Below, in pieces: positions 49,142 to 58,067 of a stretch of DNA of 64,000 bases; the first letter of the stretch is position 1; the number at the start of each line of letters is the position of its first letter. Source of the DNA: JADGHX01 sp035760965 (GTDB lineage Bacteria; Pseudomonadota; Gammaproteobacteria; Steroidobacterales; Steroidobacteraceae); contig DASTRY010000044.1 of NCBI GenBank assembly GCA_035760965.1, positions 1 through 64,000 of the forward strand, read 5' to 3'. The notes beneath the pieces were generated by a model that searched no databases, was not told the DNA's origin, and saw only the letters and a list, made by a program, of their open reading frames with translations. The position numbers and the translations under genes were made by a program.

Positions 49142-51955
49142 GATGGCTTGCCAGTTGAGGATGGCATTCCACACGAGCCGCTGATCGCCGCGATTGAGGT
49201 CGCGGTGCAGCGGGTTGAAGTTGAAGGCCACCACGTGCCCTTTGCCGACGGGCATGTCGAGAATCGCCGGCCGGCCGATGAGATTGTTCTCACCCCACGC
49301 CTGCCCGCTCACGACGAGCGGCGCGTGCTCGCGATCGCCCCATTCCATGACGACGCCGCTCGGATCGGGCGGGCCGTCGAGGCACGTCGTGCAAAACGCC
49401 ATGCGTAGCCACCGGCGGGGCGTCGCGTACAGCGGAAAGTTCTGACGGAAGACGTACGTGCGTGCCCCATATCCGTATGCGATCGGATGATCCGGCCGTG
49501 CAAAGGTGACCCGTACGTGCGCGCCCGGCGTGCGTGTTGCCGCTTCCTGCGCTGCTTGCGCAGCCGCGGCGCCGCCGCTGCCTGCGCTTCGCGGCACGCC
49601 GCCCGATTCACGCCGCACGCCGCGCACGATGCCGCCTTCGAGCGCGAGCGTCGAACCGCTTCCGAGCGTCACGAGCAGACCGCCTTGCTCGACGAAGCTT
49701 TGCAGCTCGCCGACACCCCGCCAGCCGATGCCGCCGGTGATGTCGTCGGAGGAGGCGGGCGTGCCGTGGCTCGGCGTCGCCGCGGTCTTCTTGAACGGCA
49801 TCGGTCCCCACGCCTTCGGAATGCCCTGAATCTGCTCCGCGAGCTCGAGATCGACGTGGCCATAGAGCAGGACGTCGTACTTCTCGCGCAGCCTGCCGGC
49901 ACGGATGTCCTCGTCGCGCACGTAGGTGTAGGGGATGTGCCGCTGATCGAGCGAGTAACGCACCCAGCCGATCGAGTCGGTGTCGGCCCACGGCACCCAG
50001 ACGCCGAGCCGCGGAGTCGGCGCGAGGTGGCGCGCCACATCGGGCACGTTGCTCACCGCCGTGAAATCCAGCGCGAGGTCCGCGGCGAGTCGGCTCAACA
50101 CGGTGGCAAGCCCCGGCTGCGCGGCGAGAATCCATGAGCCCGCGGGATAGGCGACGTCGCCAACGGTAAAGGCGCGCTCGGCGATCTCGATTCGATAGCG
50201 CGCGAGCCGGTAGCGCGCCTCGAGCAAGCCTTCCTGGCCGGTGTCTTTCAAGAGATACACGGCACCGCTGCCGGCGACCCGGCCGTGGGGATGCGGTGCC
50301 TCGTTCAGCAGCGTGAGAGGGGCGGTCTTCACGGCCGGATCCGCAATCGCGACGGCGCTCAGGTGATAGTGTGCCGGCAACTCCCACGAGACATCGTCGT
50401 ACGGCTCGCCGCCATCTTGCGGGTAGTTCTGCGGCGTGAGCAGATCGACGGCGTAGTTCCGGTAGGGCTGATCGAGTCGCACGATGTACGTGCCGGCCGC
50501 GAATGTGCCCTCTTTGGTCGTGAAGGGCGCTGTCGCTCGGTGCACTTCGATGCGCTGCGCCTGCAGGCGCTCGATGAGCTGCGCGACGCGCAGCGGGTCG
50601 CCTTGGTCTTCTGCGATCGCGAACGCGTACGGCGGCTCGTCCACCCCTTTGCGCCAGGAGTTGTAGCTCTTGGTGTAGAAGTTCCGCAGCAGCGTGTGCG
50701 ACTGGGTCGCCGCGAGATCGAGCGCGGCGAGCGCCGCCGTCTCGTTGTAATTGACGTTGTCGCGCGCCGACCAGCGGAACGGCGTCGCGGGTGGCGGCAG
50801 CACGCGATACCACTCCGGCTTGGTCTCCTCGGGTGACAACGTCTGCGTCAGGGTTTCCGCCGTGCCGTTGCCGAAGGTCTCGTACCCGCGGCCGATCGCG
50901 TTGTGATTCATCGCGACGGAATCGAGGAAGAGATGCGCGAACGCCTCGCCGAAATTCCACGTGGCCACGCCCGGCATGCCCATGCCGGTCAGCGCCTGCA
51001 CTTCATGGAAGCTCAGCTCCTGAAACTCCGCGAACGTGATCGGATCGATGTTGGGGTTGTACGGTCCGGTCCCGTTCCACGACATCAGGAGCGCAACGCT
51101 CTCGTGCAGGTCGTGCACCACTTGCGGATGCCACTCGTGAAACATGCGATGCACCGCCTTCGTCGTTTCGTGCACCTGCTGATGCGCATCTCGATTGATG
51201 TCGACGAACGCATACTTCGACCAGTACGGCGGGGATTGCCGCGGCAGAGTCGCGAAGTCGGTCTTGCCCTTCAGGAAGCGATAGAACCACTCGACCTGCT
51301 TGTCCCGCCCATCCGGATTCGAGACAGGGTTGATCAGCACGACGAGATTCTCGCGGATGCGCCGAATCATCGGCTGCTCGGAGACCGCGAGCCGATAGGC
51401 CAGCTCCAGCACCGATTCCGTCGAGCCGGTCTCGTCGGAATGGAGCGCGGCGTTGAAGTAGTAGATCGGCCGCGCGGTCGCGACGATCTGCTCGGCGGTC
51501 TGCGGGTTCGTGCGGCGCGGGTCGGCGAGGGCAGCCGTCGCCGCTTTCAGCGCGTCGAGTTGCTGAATGCCCCGCTCGTCGGCGATCGCGAGCATCAGAA
51601 TCTCGCGGCCCTCTTCGGAGTGTCCGATCGTGAATACTCGTACGCGCGGTGAGGCGCTCGCGAGCGCGCGGCAGTATGCGTATGCGGTGGCGGAGTTGAC
51701 GAGCTCGCCGGGCGCGCCGGGAATCCGGTGGAGGAACGCGCGCGGCGACGGTACCGTTTCCGAGGCGGGCAGGTACGCGACCCAGGGCGAGAGGAAACGC
51801 GCTTCCGTGGTCGCGCGAGCGATCTCTTCGATGGAGCCGGGCTCGGCGGTGTCCGGCGCCGGCGAGACATCCGCCGCCCACGCCGCCGTGCATGCGCCCA
51901 TCATCAGAAGCAGACCCTCAAGCGCAGTCTGCAGAACCCGTCGCATCGTCCGCAT
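49130..51955 (-). CDS. M14-family zinc carboxypeptidase-like secreted metallopeptidase
   Basis: 941 aa. Signal peptide at residues 1-27 (LLLMMGACTAAWA). The M14 domain occupies about residues 50-400, with zinc ligands His and Glu in AALHSDETGSTE and a second His in QVVHDLHES; NPVSNPDGRD and VDINRDAHQ are further family blocks. The remaining 540 residues form a large C-terminal part with an Ala/Gly-rich stretch and no recognised domain, ending in a glutamine-amidotransferase-like area (GGLLVTLGSGS, GKGHVVAFNFNPLHR). It probably trims peptides in the periplasm. Confidence 0.9.
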   Translation of the reverse strand: MRTMRRVLQTALEGLLLMMGACTAAWAADVSPAPDTAEPGSIEEIARATTEARFLSPWVAYLPASETVPSPRAFLHRIPGAPGELVNSATAYAYCRALASASPRVRVFTIGHSEEGREILMLAIADERGIQQLDALKAATAALADPRRTNPQTAEQIVATARPIYYFNAALHSDETGSTESVLELAYRLAVSEQPMIRRIRENLVVLINPVSNPDGRDKQVEWFYRFLKGKTDFATLPRQSPPYWSKYAFVDINRDAHQQVHETTKAVHRMFHEWHPQVVHDLHESVALLMSWNGTGPYNPNIDPITFAEFQELSFHEVQALTGMGMPGVATWNFGEAFAHLFLDSVAMNHNAIGRGYETFGNGTAETLTQTLSPEETKPEWYRVLPPPATPFRWSARDNVNYNETAALAALDLAATQSHTLLRNFYTKSYNSWRKGVDEPPYAFAIAEDQGDPLRVAQLIERLQAQRIEVHRATAPFTTKEGTFAAGTYIVRLDQPYRNYAVDLLTPQNYPQDGGEPYDDVSWELPAHYHLSAVAIADPAVKTAPLTLLNEAPHPHGRVAGSGAVYLLKDTGQEGLLEARYRLARYRIEIAERAFTVGDVAYPAGSWILAAQPGLATVLSRLAADLALDFTAVSNVPDVARHLAPTPRLGVWVPWADTDSIGWVRYSLDQRHIPYTYVRDEDIRAGRLREKYDVLLYGHVDLELAEQIQGIPKAWGPMPFKKTAATPSHGTPASSDDITGGIGWRGVGELQSFVEQGGLLVTLGSGSTLALEGGIVRGVRRESGGVPRSAGSGGAAAAQAAQEAATRTPGAHVRVTFARPDHPIAYGYGARTYVFRQNFPLYATPRRWLRMAFCTTCLDGPPDPSGVVMEWGDREHAPLVVSGQAWGENNLIGRPAILDMPVGKGHVVAFNFNPLHRDLNRGDQRLVWNAILNWQAILAR

Positions 51956-52062
51956 GCATCACCTCGACCGTCGCCGTGAGCGGGGCCAAGTCTACGCGTG
52001 TCGTGCGATCGGCCGCGAGGCGTGCGCTTGCGCGCCGGCGACCTTGGTACGGATTGGAGTGT

Positions 52063-53058
52063 CTACGACGCGAGCCGGTCGCGTACCGACGCGGTGATCT
52101 CGAGCGAACGCAAACGCGCGCGGTGATCGTAGAAGTGGCCCGCGATCATCAGCTCGTCGGGCTGGTGGCGCGCCAGGAACTCGCGCAAGCCTTGCTCCAC
52201 TGTGTCCGCCGTGCCGACGAACGAGCAGGAGAGGGCGTGGAGCACGCCCGGCTTCTCTTCGGGCAGCCAGAAGCTCTCGATATCGTCGATCGGCGGCGGC
52301 ACTTTGCCCGGCCGGCCCCGACGCAAATTCACGAACGCCTGCTGCAGCGAAGAGAAGTGGCGGCGGGCTTCGGCGCCCGTGTCCGCGGCGTACACGTTCA
52401 CGGCGAGCATCGCGTAGGGGCGGTCGAGCTGCGCCGAAGGCCGGAAGGTCTCGCGATAGATCTTCAGTGCGCCCGTCATGTCCGCAGGCGCGAAGTGCGA
52501 GGCGAACGCGAACGGCAAGCCGAGATAGGCGGCGAGCTGGGCACTGTAGAGGCTCGAGCCCAGGAGCCAGATGGGTACATTCGAGCCTTCGCCCGGCACT
52601 GCATGGATGCGCTGGCCGGGCGATGCCGGCTCCAGATACGCCTGCAGCTCGCGAACATCGTCGGGAAATTGCTCGGCGCGAGCGTGCAGGTCGCGCCGGA
52701 GCGCGCGTGCGGTGTAGGGATCCGTGCCGGGCGCGCGACCGATGCCGAGGTCGATGCGATCCGGGAAGAGCGCGGCGAGCGTGCCGAACTGCTCGGCGAT
52801 GACGAGCGGGGCGTGATTCGGCAGCATGACGCCGCCCGAGCCGACGCGAATCTTCTGCGTGCCCCCGGCGACGTGGGCAATGACCACCGCCGTCGCGGCG
52901 CTCGCGATGCCGGCCATGCCGTGATGCTCGGCGAGCCAGAAGCGCTTGAACCCTAGCTTCTCGGCGTGCTGGGCGAGCTCACGCGAGTTGCGGAGCGCAT
53001 CCGTTGCAGTAGCACCTTCGGCGATCGGCGCGAGATCGAGCACGGAGAAAGGAATCAT
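52063..53058 (-). CDS. LLM-class flavin-dependent oxidoreductase (luciferase-like, YhbW type)
   Basis: 331 aa, TIM-barrel luciferase-like monooxygenase. Typical blocks: FSVLDLAPIAEGATATDAL, FWLAEHHGMAGIAS, VGSGGVMLPNHAPLVIAEQF, DLGIGRAPGTDPYTARAL and SSLYSAQLAAYLGLPFAFASHF. These use reduced FMN or F420; the substrate is not known for this subgroup. It stands alone, with the GH3 gene ending 78 bases upstream on the same strand. Confidence 0.92.
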   Translation of the reverse strand: MIPFSVLDLAPIAEGATATDALRNSRELAQHAEKLGFKRFWLAEHHGMAGIASAATAVVIAHVAGGTQKIRVGSGGVMLPNHAPLVIAEQFGTLAALFPDRIDLGIGRAPGTDPYTARALRRDLHARAEQFPDDVRELQAYLEPASPGQRIHAVPGEGSNVPIWLLGSSLYSAQLAAYLGLPFAFASHFAPADMTGALKIYRETFRPSAQLDRPYAMLAVNVYAADTGAEARRHFSSLQQAFVNLRRGRPGKVPPPIDDIESFWLPEEKPGVLHALSCSFVGTADTVEQGLREFLARHQPDELMIAGHFYDHRARLRSLEITASVRDRLAS

Positions 53059-53136
53059 GATGCGCGCAGCGTAGCAGAAGGTGTTCCGCAGCGAGTCCCA
53101 CCGAAGGATGAGCGGTGCGTGCCTCGAAGGCCGAGG

Positions 53137-55284
53137 TCAGGCGCGCAGGCGGATGCTCGTGCCGAGGAGCTGTGCCCGATCCGCGCACGGGCCGACGAGG
53201 ATCTCGAGCGTGCCCGGCTCGAACGCCGGCACGAGATCCGGCCCGAGGAAACTCAGCTCCGCAGCCTTGAATGACAGCTCGACGGTGCGCGTTTCCTGCG
53301 GTGGCACGGTCGCGCGAGCGAATCCCCTCAGCTCGAGCAACGGGCGCGCGACGCTCGCCACGGGATCGCGCGTGAAGAGGAACACCGTTTCATCGGCGGC
53401 GCGCGCGCCGGAGTTGGTCACGTCCACGCGGACGACGATCGTATCGGGCTGCGCGGCCGTCGCAGGCTCGGCGCGCAGATTCGAATACGTGCAGCGGCCG
53501 TAGGTGAGCCCATGTCCGAACGGGTACAGCGGCTCGTTCGGCACGTCGAGGAACTTGCTCGTGAAGTAGTCCTCCGTGCTCGGGGGCCGGCCGCTCGGTC
53601 GCTCGCCGAAGAAGATGGGGACCTGGCCCAGCGCGCGTGGCCACGTCACCGCGGTTCGCCCGCTCGGCGAGACGCGGCCGATCAGCACGTCCGCAATCGC
53701 ATTGCCGGCTTCGCTGCCGAGAAACCACGCCGCGATCATTGCGTCCGCCTTTTCGTCGAGCCACGGCACGATGAGCGGGCGTCCGGAGAACAGAAGGACG
53801 ATCAGCGGAATCTTCAGCGCGCAGGTCTTCGCGTACACGGCTTCCGCGAGCGCGCCTTGCTGGCCCGGCAGCTCCGGATAGGCGCGGCTCGCCGCCTCAC
53901 CGCTCATGTTGTGCGCCTCACCGAGACAGAGCACGACCGCGTCCGCTCCCTCGCACAGATCGACGGCGTGCGGGATGCCGCCGCGATCCTCCCCGACGAT
54001 CGCTACTCCTGCGGCATGACGGATGTTCGTGTTCGGCAGCGCGTTCCGGAGCCCCGCGAGCACGGTCACGTGCGGCCCCTCATAGCCCGCCGCGGCCCAC
54101 GGGCCACACATCTCTGCCTGTGCATCGGCGAGAGGGCCGAGCACGCAGAGGCGAGGCACGGATGCGGCGAGCGGCAACGTATCGTTGCGGTTCTTCAGCA
54201 TGACGAGCGAGCGCGCCGCGACGTCGCGCGCGAGCTGCCGTCGCCGCGCGAGGGCCTCGTCCGTCTCACGCCGGGCGCCTCGCCGATAGGGATCGTCGAA
54301 GAGGCCCAGCCGCTCCTTCAACCGCAGCACGCGGCGCACCGACTCGTCGATCTGCTCGATCGTCACGAGCCCGCGCTCGAGCGCGATCGGCAAGCCGCGG
54401 CGATACGCGTCGGACATCATGTCGATGTCGACACCTGCATTGAGCGCGAGCGCGGCCGCATCGACGAGATCGGCCGCGACCCCGTGCTTCAGCAACTCGC
54501 CGATGGCGTTGTAGTCGCTGATGAGCACGCCGTCGAAGCCCAGCTCACCGCGCAGATAGTCGCGGAGCAGGGGCCGATGCGCCGTCAGCGGAATGCCCGC
54601 GAGATCCGTGAAGGCCGGCATCACCGAAGCGACGCCCGCGTCCACCGCGGCGACGAACGCAGGCAAGTGGACCTCGCGCAGCGTTCGCTCGGAGATGTCG
54701 ACCGACGCGTACTCGCGGCCAGCGGTCACCGCGCCATAGCCGCAGAAGTGCTTGGCGCAAGCCGCGACCGCACCGTCGGACGCAAGGTCGCTTCCTTGGA
54801 AGCCGCGCACCTTCGCGCGCGCAATCTGCGCCGCGAGCCAGGGGTCTTCGCCGGGCCCTTCGGCCATGCGTCCCCAGCGCGGATCGCGCGAGAGGTCGAG
54901 CATCGGCGCGAAGGTCAGCGCGAGCCCATCCGCCGCCGTTTCCATGGCGGCCTCCCGCGCCGTCGCCTCCCACACCGCCGGATCGAACACGCCGGCTTCC
55001 GCCAGCGGAATCGGGAAGAGCGTGCGATGGCCATGGATCACATCGAGCCCGATCAGGAGCGGGATGCGCAGCCGCGACTCCTCGACCGCGAGCCGCTGCA
55101 TCTCGTGCGTCGGCCCCGCGCCGATCATGTTGAGGAGATTGCCGATGGTGCCTTCCTTGATGGCCTGCGTGGAATCGCCCGCGATCACGGGCCCCGTGAC
55201 CGCGTAGCTCGATGCCGCCATCGTGAGCTGCCCGAGCTTCTCCGCGAGCGTCATGTCGGCCAGCAGTGAGTCGATCCGGCTCAT
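53137..55284 (-). CDS. Glycoside hydrolase family 3 beta-glucosidase
   Basis: 715 aa from ATG 55284, no signal peptide, so cytoplasmic. N-terminal barrel with PLLIGLDVIHGHRTLFPIPL, LDLSRDPRWGRMAEGPGEDP and CAKHFCGYGAVTAGREY; the nucleophile Asp is in GVLISDYNAIGEL. The C-terminal part has the alpha/beta sandwich (CLGEAHNMSGEA) and a fibronectin-III-like end. It removes terminal beta-linked glucose from oligosaccharides. It is divergent from the GH144 gene with 60 bases between, so the two probably share control. Confidence 0.93.
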   Translation of the reverse strand: MSRIDSLLADMTLAEKLGQLTMAASSYAVTGPVIAGDSTQAIKEGTIGNLLNMIGAGPTHEMQRLAVEESRLRIPLLIGLDVIHGHRTLFPIPLAEAGVFDPAVWEATAREAAMETAADGLALTFAPMLDLSRDPRWGRMAEGPGEDPWLAAQIARAKVRGFQGSDLASDGAVAACAKHFCGYGAVTAGREYASVDISERTLREVHLPAFVAAVDAGVASVMPAFTDLAGIPLTAHRPLLRDYLRGELGFDGVLISDYNAIGELLKHGVAADLVDAAALALNAGVDIDMMSDAYRRGLPIALERGLVTIEQIDESVRRVLRLKERLGLFDDPYRRGARRETDEALARRRQLARDVAARSLVMLKNRNDTLPLAASVPRLCVLGPLADAQAEMCGPWAAAGYEGPHVTVLAGLRNALPNTNIRHAAGVAIVGEDRGGIPHAVDLCEGADAVVLCLGEAHNMSGEAASRAYPELPGQQGALAEAVYAKTCALKIPLIVLLFSGRPLIVPWLDEKADAMIAAWFLGSEAGNAIADVLIGRVSPSGRTAVTWPRALGQVPIFFGERPSGRPPSTEDYFTSKFLDVPNEPLYPFGHGLTYGRCTYSNLRAEPATAAQPDTIVVRVDVTNSGARAADETVFLFTRDPVASVARPLLELRGFARATVPPQETRTVELSFKAAELSFLGPDLVPAFEPGTLEILVGPCADRAQLLGTSIRLRA

Positions 55285-55344
55285 CGAGCGGCGCTCCGCG
55301 TGTCGTGACACATTGAAAAAAGGCTACCATTTACCGCTTGCTGG

Positions 55345-56712
55345 ATGTGGAGGATCGGGAGCTTGGCTAAATCGACGAGCGCCCCCGCGGCGAAGGCGCG
55401 GCGCAGGGCCCCGGTCGCGCCGCGACGTGCGCGGGGTACCGCTGCGCTACAGGCCAGCCCGGCCGCATTGGCGGCGCTGCCCGACGACGCGCTCATCGAG
55501 GCCGTGCAGCGGCAGACCTTCAAGTTCTTCTGGGAAGGGGCGCATCCCGTCAGCGGCCTCGCGCTGGACCGGTGCAAGGTGCGCGCGAATCCCCCGAACG
55601 ACAAGGTGGCCGTGGGCGGCTCGGGGTTCGGGATCATGGCTCTCATCGTCGCAGTCGAACGCGGCTGGGTGACGCGCGAGGCGGCCGTCGAGCGGCTGCT
55701 GCGCATGCTCGAGACGCTGCTCGCGGCACGCTGCTATCACGGCGCATTTCCCCATTTCATGAACGGCGCGACGGGCGAGACGATCCCCTTCTGGCGCAAG
55801 GACGACGCCGGCGATCTCGTCGAAACCTCCTTCCTCTGCATGGGCTTGCTGTGCGCGCGCCAGTACTTCAAGCGCGACACGCCGTCCGAGCGCACGATCC
55901 AGTGGCAGACCTCGGTGCTCTGGGAAGAGGTGGAGTGGAATTGGTACACGCAGGGCGGCCGCGAAGTGCTGTACTGGCACTGGAGCCCCTACAACGGCTG
56001 GGCGATGGATCACGAGATTCGCGGCTGGAACGAATGTCTCGTGACGTACGTCCTGGCCGCCGCCTCGCCGCGCTACGCCATCGAGCCGCTCGCGTATCAC
56101 AATGGGTTCGCCGCCGGGCGCGGCTTCCTGAACGGCAAGTCGTACTACGGCATCACGCTGCCGCTCGGCATGGAGTACGGCGGGCCGCTCTTCTTCACGC
56201 ACTATTCGTTCCTCGGCCTCGATCCGCGCGGCTTGAAGGATCGCTACGCCGACTACTGGGACCTGAACGTGCGCCACGTGCGCATCAATCGCGCCCACTG
56301 CATCGCGAATCCGCGCAAGTACAAGGGCTACGGCGAAGCGTGCTGGGGCCTCACCGCGAGTGACGATCCGGACGGCTACATGCCGCACGCGCCGGACAAC
56401 GACACCGGCACCATCGCGCCGACCGCCGCGCTGGCGAGCCTGCCGTACGCGCCGCAGGAGTCGCTGCAGGCCGCGCGCTATTTCCTCACACGGCACGAAG
56501 AGCGGGTGTGGGGCCGCTACGGTTTCGTCGATGCGTTCTGCGAGACGCGCAACTGGTATGCCGACAGCTATCTCGCGATCGATCAAGGCCCGATCGTCGT
56601 CATGATGGAGAACTACCGCACGGGTCTGCTCTGGAAGTTGTTCATGAGCGTGCCGGAAGTGCGCACCGGGTTGCGTCGCCTCGGCTTCACGAGCCCGCAT
56701 CTGAGCACGTGA
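55345..56712 (+). CDS. GH144 (glucoamylase-like, COG5368) beta-1,2-glucanase family protein
   Basis: 455 aa. After an Ala/Arg/Pro-rich N-terminus without a signal peptide comes an (alpha/alpha)6 barrel with family blocks QRQTFKFFWEGAHP, GGSGFGIMALIVAVERGW, SFLCMGLLCARQYF, VLYWHWSPYNGWAMDHEIRG, ETRNWYADSYLAIDQGPIV. GH144 contains endo-beta-1,2-glucanases; the older name glucoamylase-family comes from the fold. It may act on osmoregulated periplasmic glucan or sophoro-oligosaccharides (inference). TTG 55363 with GGGAG ahead is an alternative start. Its stop overlaps the next ATG (TGATG). Confidence 0.85.
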   Translation: MWRIGSLAKSTSAPAAKARRRAPVAPRRARGTAALQASPAALAALPDDALIEAVQRQTFKFFWEGAHPVSGLALDRCKVRANPPNDKVAVGGSGFGIMALIVAVERGWVTREAAVERLLRMLETLLAARCYHGAFPHFMNGATGETIPFWRKDDAGDLVETSFLCMGLLCARQYFKRDTPSERTIQWQTSVLWEEVEWNWYTQGGREVLYWHWSPYNGWAMDHEIRGWNECLVTYVLAAASPRYAIEPLAYHNGFAAGRGFLNGKSYYGITLPLGMEYGGPLFFTHYSFLGLDPRGLKDRYADYWDLNVRHVRINRAHCIANPRKYKGYGEACWGLTASDDPDGYMPHAPDNDTGTIAPTAALASLPYAPQESLQAARYFLTRHEERVWGRYGFVDAFCETRNWYADSYLAIDQGPIVVMMENYRTGLLWKLFMSVPEVRTGLRRLGFTSPHLST

Positions 56713-58067
56713 TGGAATCCTTCGAGGGCTGGGTCGAACGCGAATATCGCCGTGCGGCCGGCGCGATGCTGAAGAGCATCTCGGCGGTGGACCTCGTGAA
56801 GGTGCGCCCCGGCTTCGGGCAGACGATCCGGCCGCGCAAGGGCTCGATCGTCGCCTCCCCGGTGCTCGCCTCGTGGGACCCCGATCCGGACTATTTCTTC
56901 CACTGGTATCGCGATTCCGCGGTCGTGATGGACGCCTTGCGGCTGCTGCACGCGGACGGCACGGTCGGATCGGAAGCGCTGACCCACTTGCGCGACTTCG
57001 TGAGCTTCAGCCGTTCCTTGCGTACGCTCCACGGCGGTGAGCTCGTCGCCTCGCCCGCCTGGCGCGCAAGTGTCGGCGAGAGCTTCACGCAGTATTGCCG
57101 TGACGACGCCGAGCTTGCGCTGATCCACGGCGATTCGGTGCTGGCGGACACGCGCGTGAATCCCGACGGCACGCTGGACATCACCAAGTGGACGCGCCCG
57201 CAGTTCGATGGGCCGCCCTTGCGTGCGCTCGCAGTGCTGCGATGGGCGCGCAGTGTGCCCTTCGATGCGGAGCTCGATGCAGCGGCGCTGGACCTGATCG
57301 GCGCCGATCTCGCGTTCACGCTGAAGCATTGGCGCGAGCCGTCGTTCGACATCTGGGAAGAGGAGCGTGCGCGGCACTACTACACGCTCGCCGTGTCGGC
57401 TGCCGCGCTGAGCGAAGGAGCCGAGTGGCTCGAGAGTCGAGGCGATCCCGCGCAAGCGCAGACGTGTCGCGCGGCGAGCGCGGAGATCCGAAGCGCGCTC
57501 GATGAATTCTGGCTGCCAGACGAAGGCTACTACCGCTCGCGACTCTTGCCCTCGGGCGAGCGTTCGCCGAAGGATCTGGATATTGCCGTCGTTCTCGCTG
57601 CGATCCACGCGGATAGCGGCGGCGACAGACACAGCCCGCGCGATCCGCGTATGCATGCCACACTGGAGCGCCTCGCCGAGCTGTTCGACGCGGAGTACGC
57701 CATCAATCACAACCGCCCACCCGAGCGGGGTCCTGCCATGGGGCGCTACGCGGGCGACCGGTATTTCTCCGGGGGCGCGTACTACTTCGCGACGCTCGGC
57801 GCGGCGGAGCTGTGCTATCGCGCGGCCGCGGGATTTTCCGCCGCAGCGGGCGGTCCACCCGCCATGAATCGCGACACCGCACGCGAATGGTTCACAAAAG
57901 GAGAGGCCTACCTCGCAACCGTGCGCGCCTTCACTCCCGCCAGCGGCGAATTGTCGGAACAATTCGATCAGCGCACGGGTGCACAAACGTCAGCGAAGCA
58001 GCTGGCGTGGAGCTATGCCGCCTTCATCTCGTGCCTCACGGCGCGGCGGGCGGCAGCGGGAGTCTGA
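56712..58067 (+). CDS. Glycoside hydrolase family 15 (glucoamylase type)
   Basis: 451 aa, without starch-binding domain or signal. GH15 blocks: SWDPDPDYFFHWYRDSAVVMD, the general-acid Glu in FDIWEEERARHYYT, the catalytic-base Glu in SGELSEQFDQRTG, and the C-terminal AKQLAWSYAAF. Family members cut terminal glucose with inversion (glucoamylase, trehalase, dextran enzymes). It starts one base inside the GH144 stop and ends one base inside the ABC protein start, so the three are strictly coupled. Confidence 0.9.
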   Translation: MESFEGWVEREYRRAAGAMLKSISAVDLVKVRPGFGQTIRPRKGSIVASPVLASWDPDPDYFFHWYRDSAVVMDALRLLHADGTVGSEALTHLRDFVSFSRSLRTLHGGELVASPAWRASVGESFTQYCRDDAELALIHGDSVLADTRVNPDGTLDITKWTRPQFDGPPLRALAVLRWARSVPFDAELDAAALDLIGADLAFTLKHWREPSFDIWEEERARHYYTLAVSAAALSEGAEWLESRGDPAQAQTCRAASAEIRSALDEFWLPDEGYYRSRLLPSGERSPKDLDIAVVLAAIHADSGGDRHSPRDPRMHATLERLAELFDAEYAINHNRPPERGPAMGRYAGDRYFSGGAYYFATLGAAELCYRAAAGFSAAAGGPPAMNRDTAREWFTKGEAYLATVRAFTPASGELSEQFDQRTGAQTSAKQLAWSYAAFISCLTARRAAAGV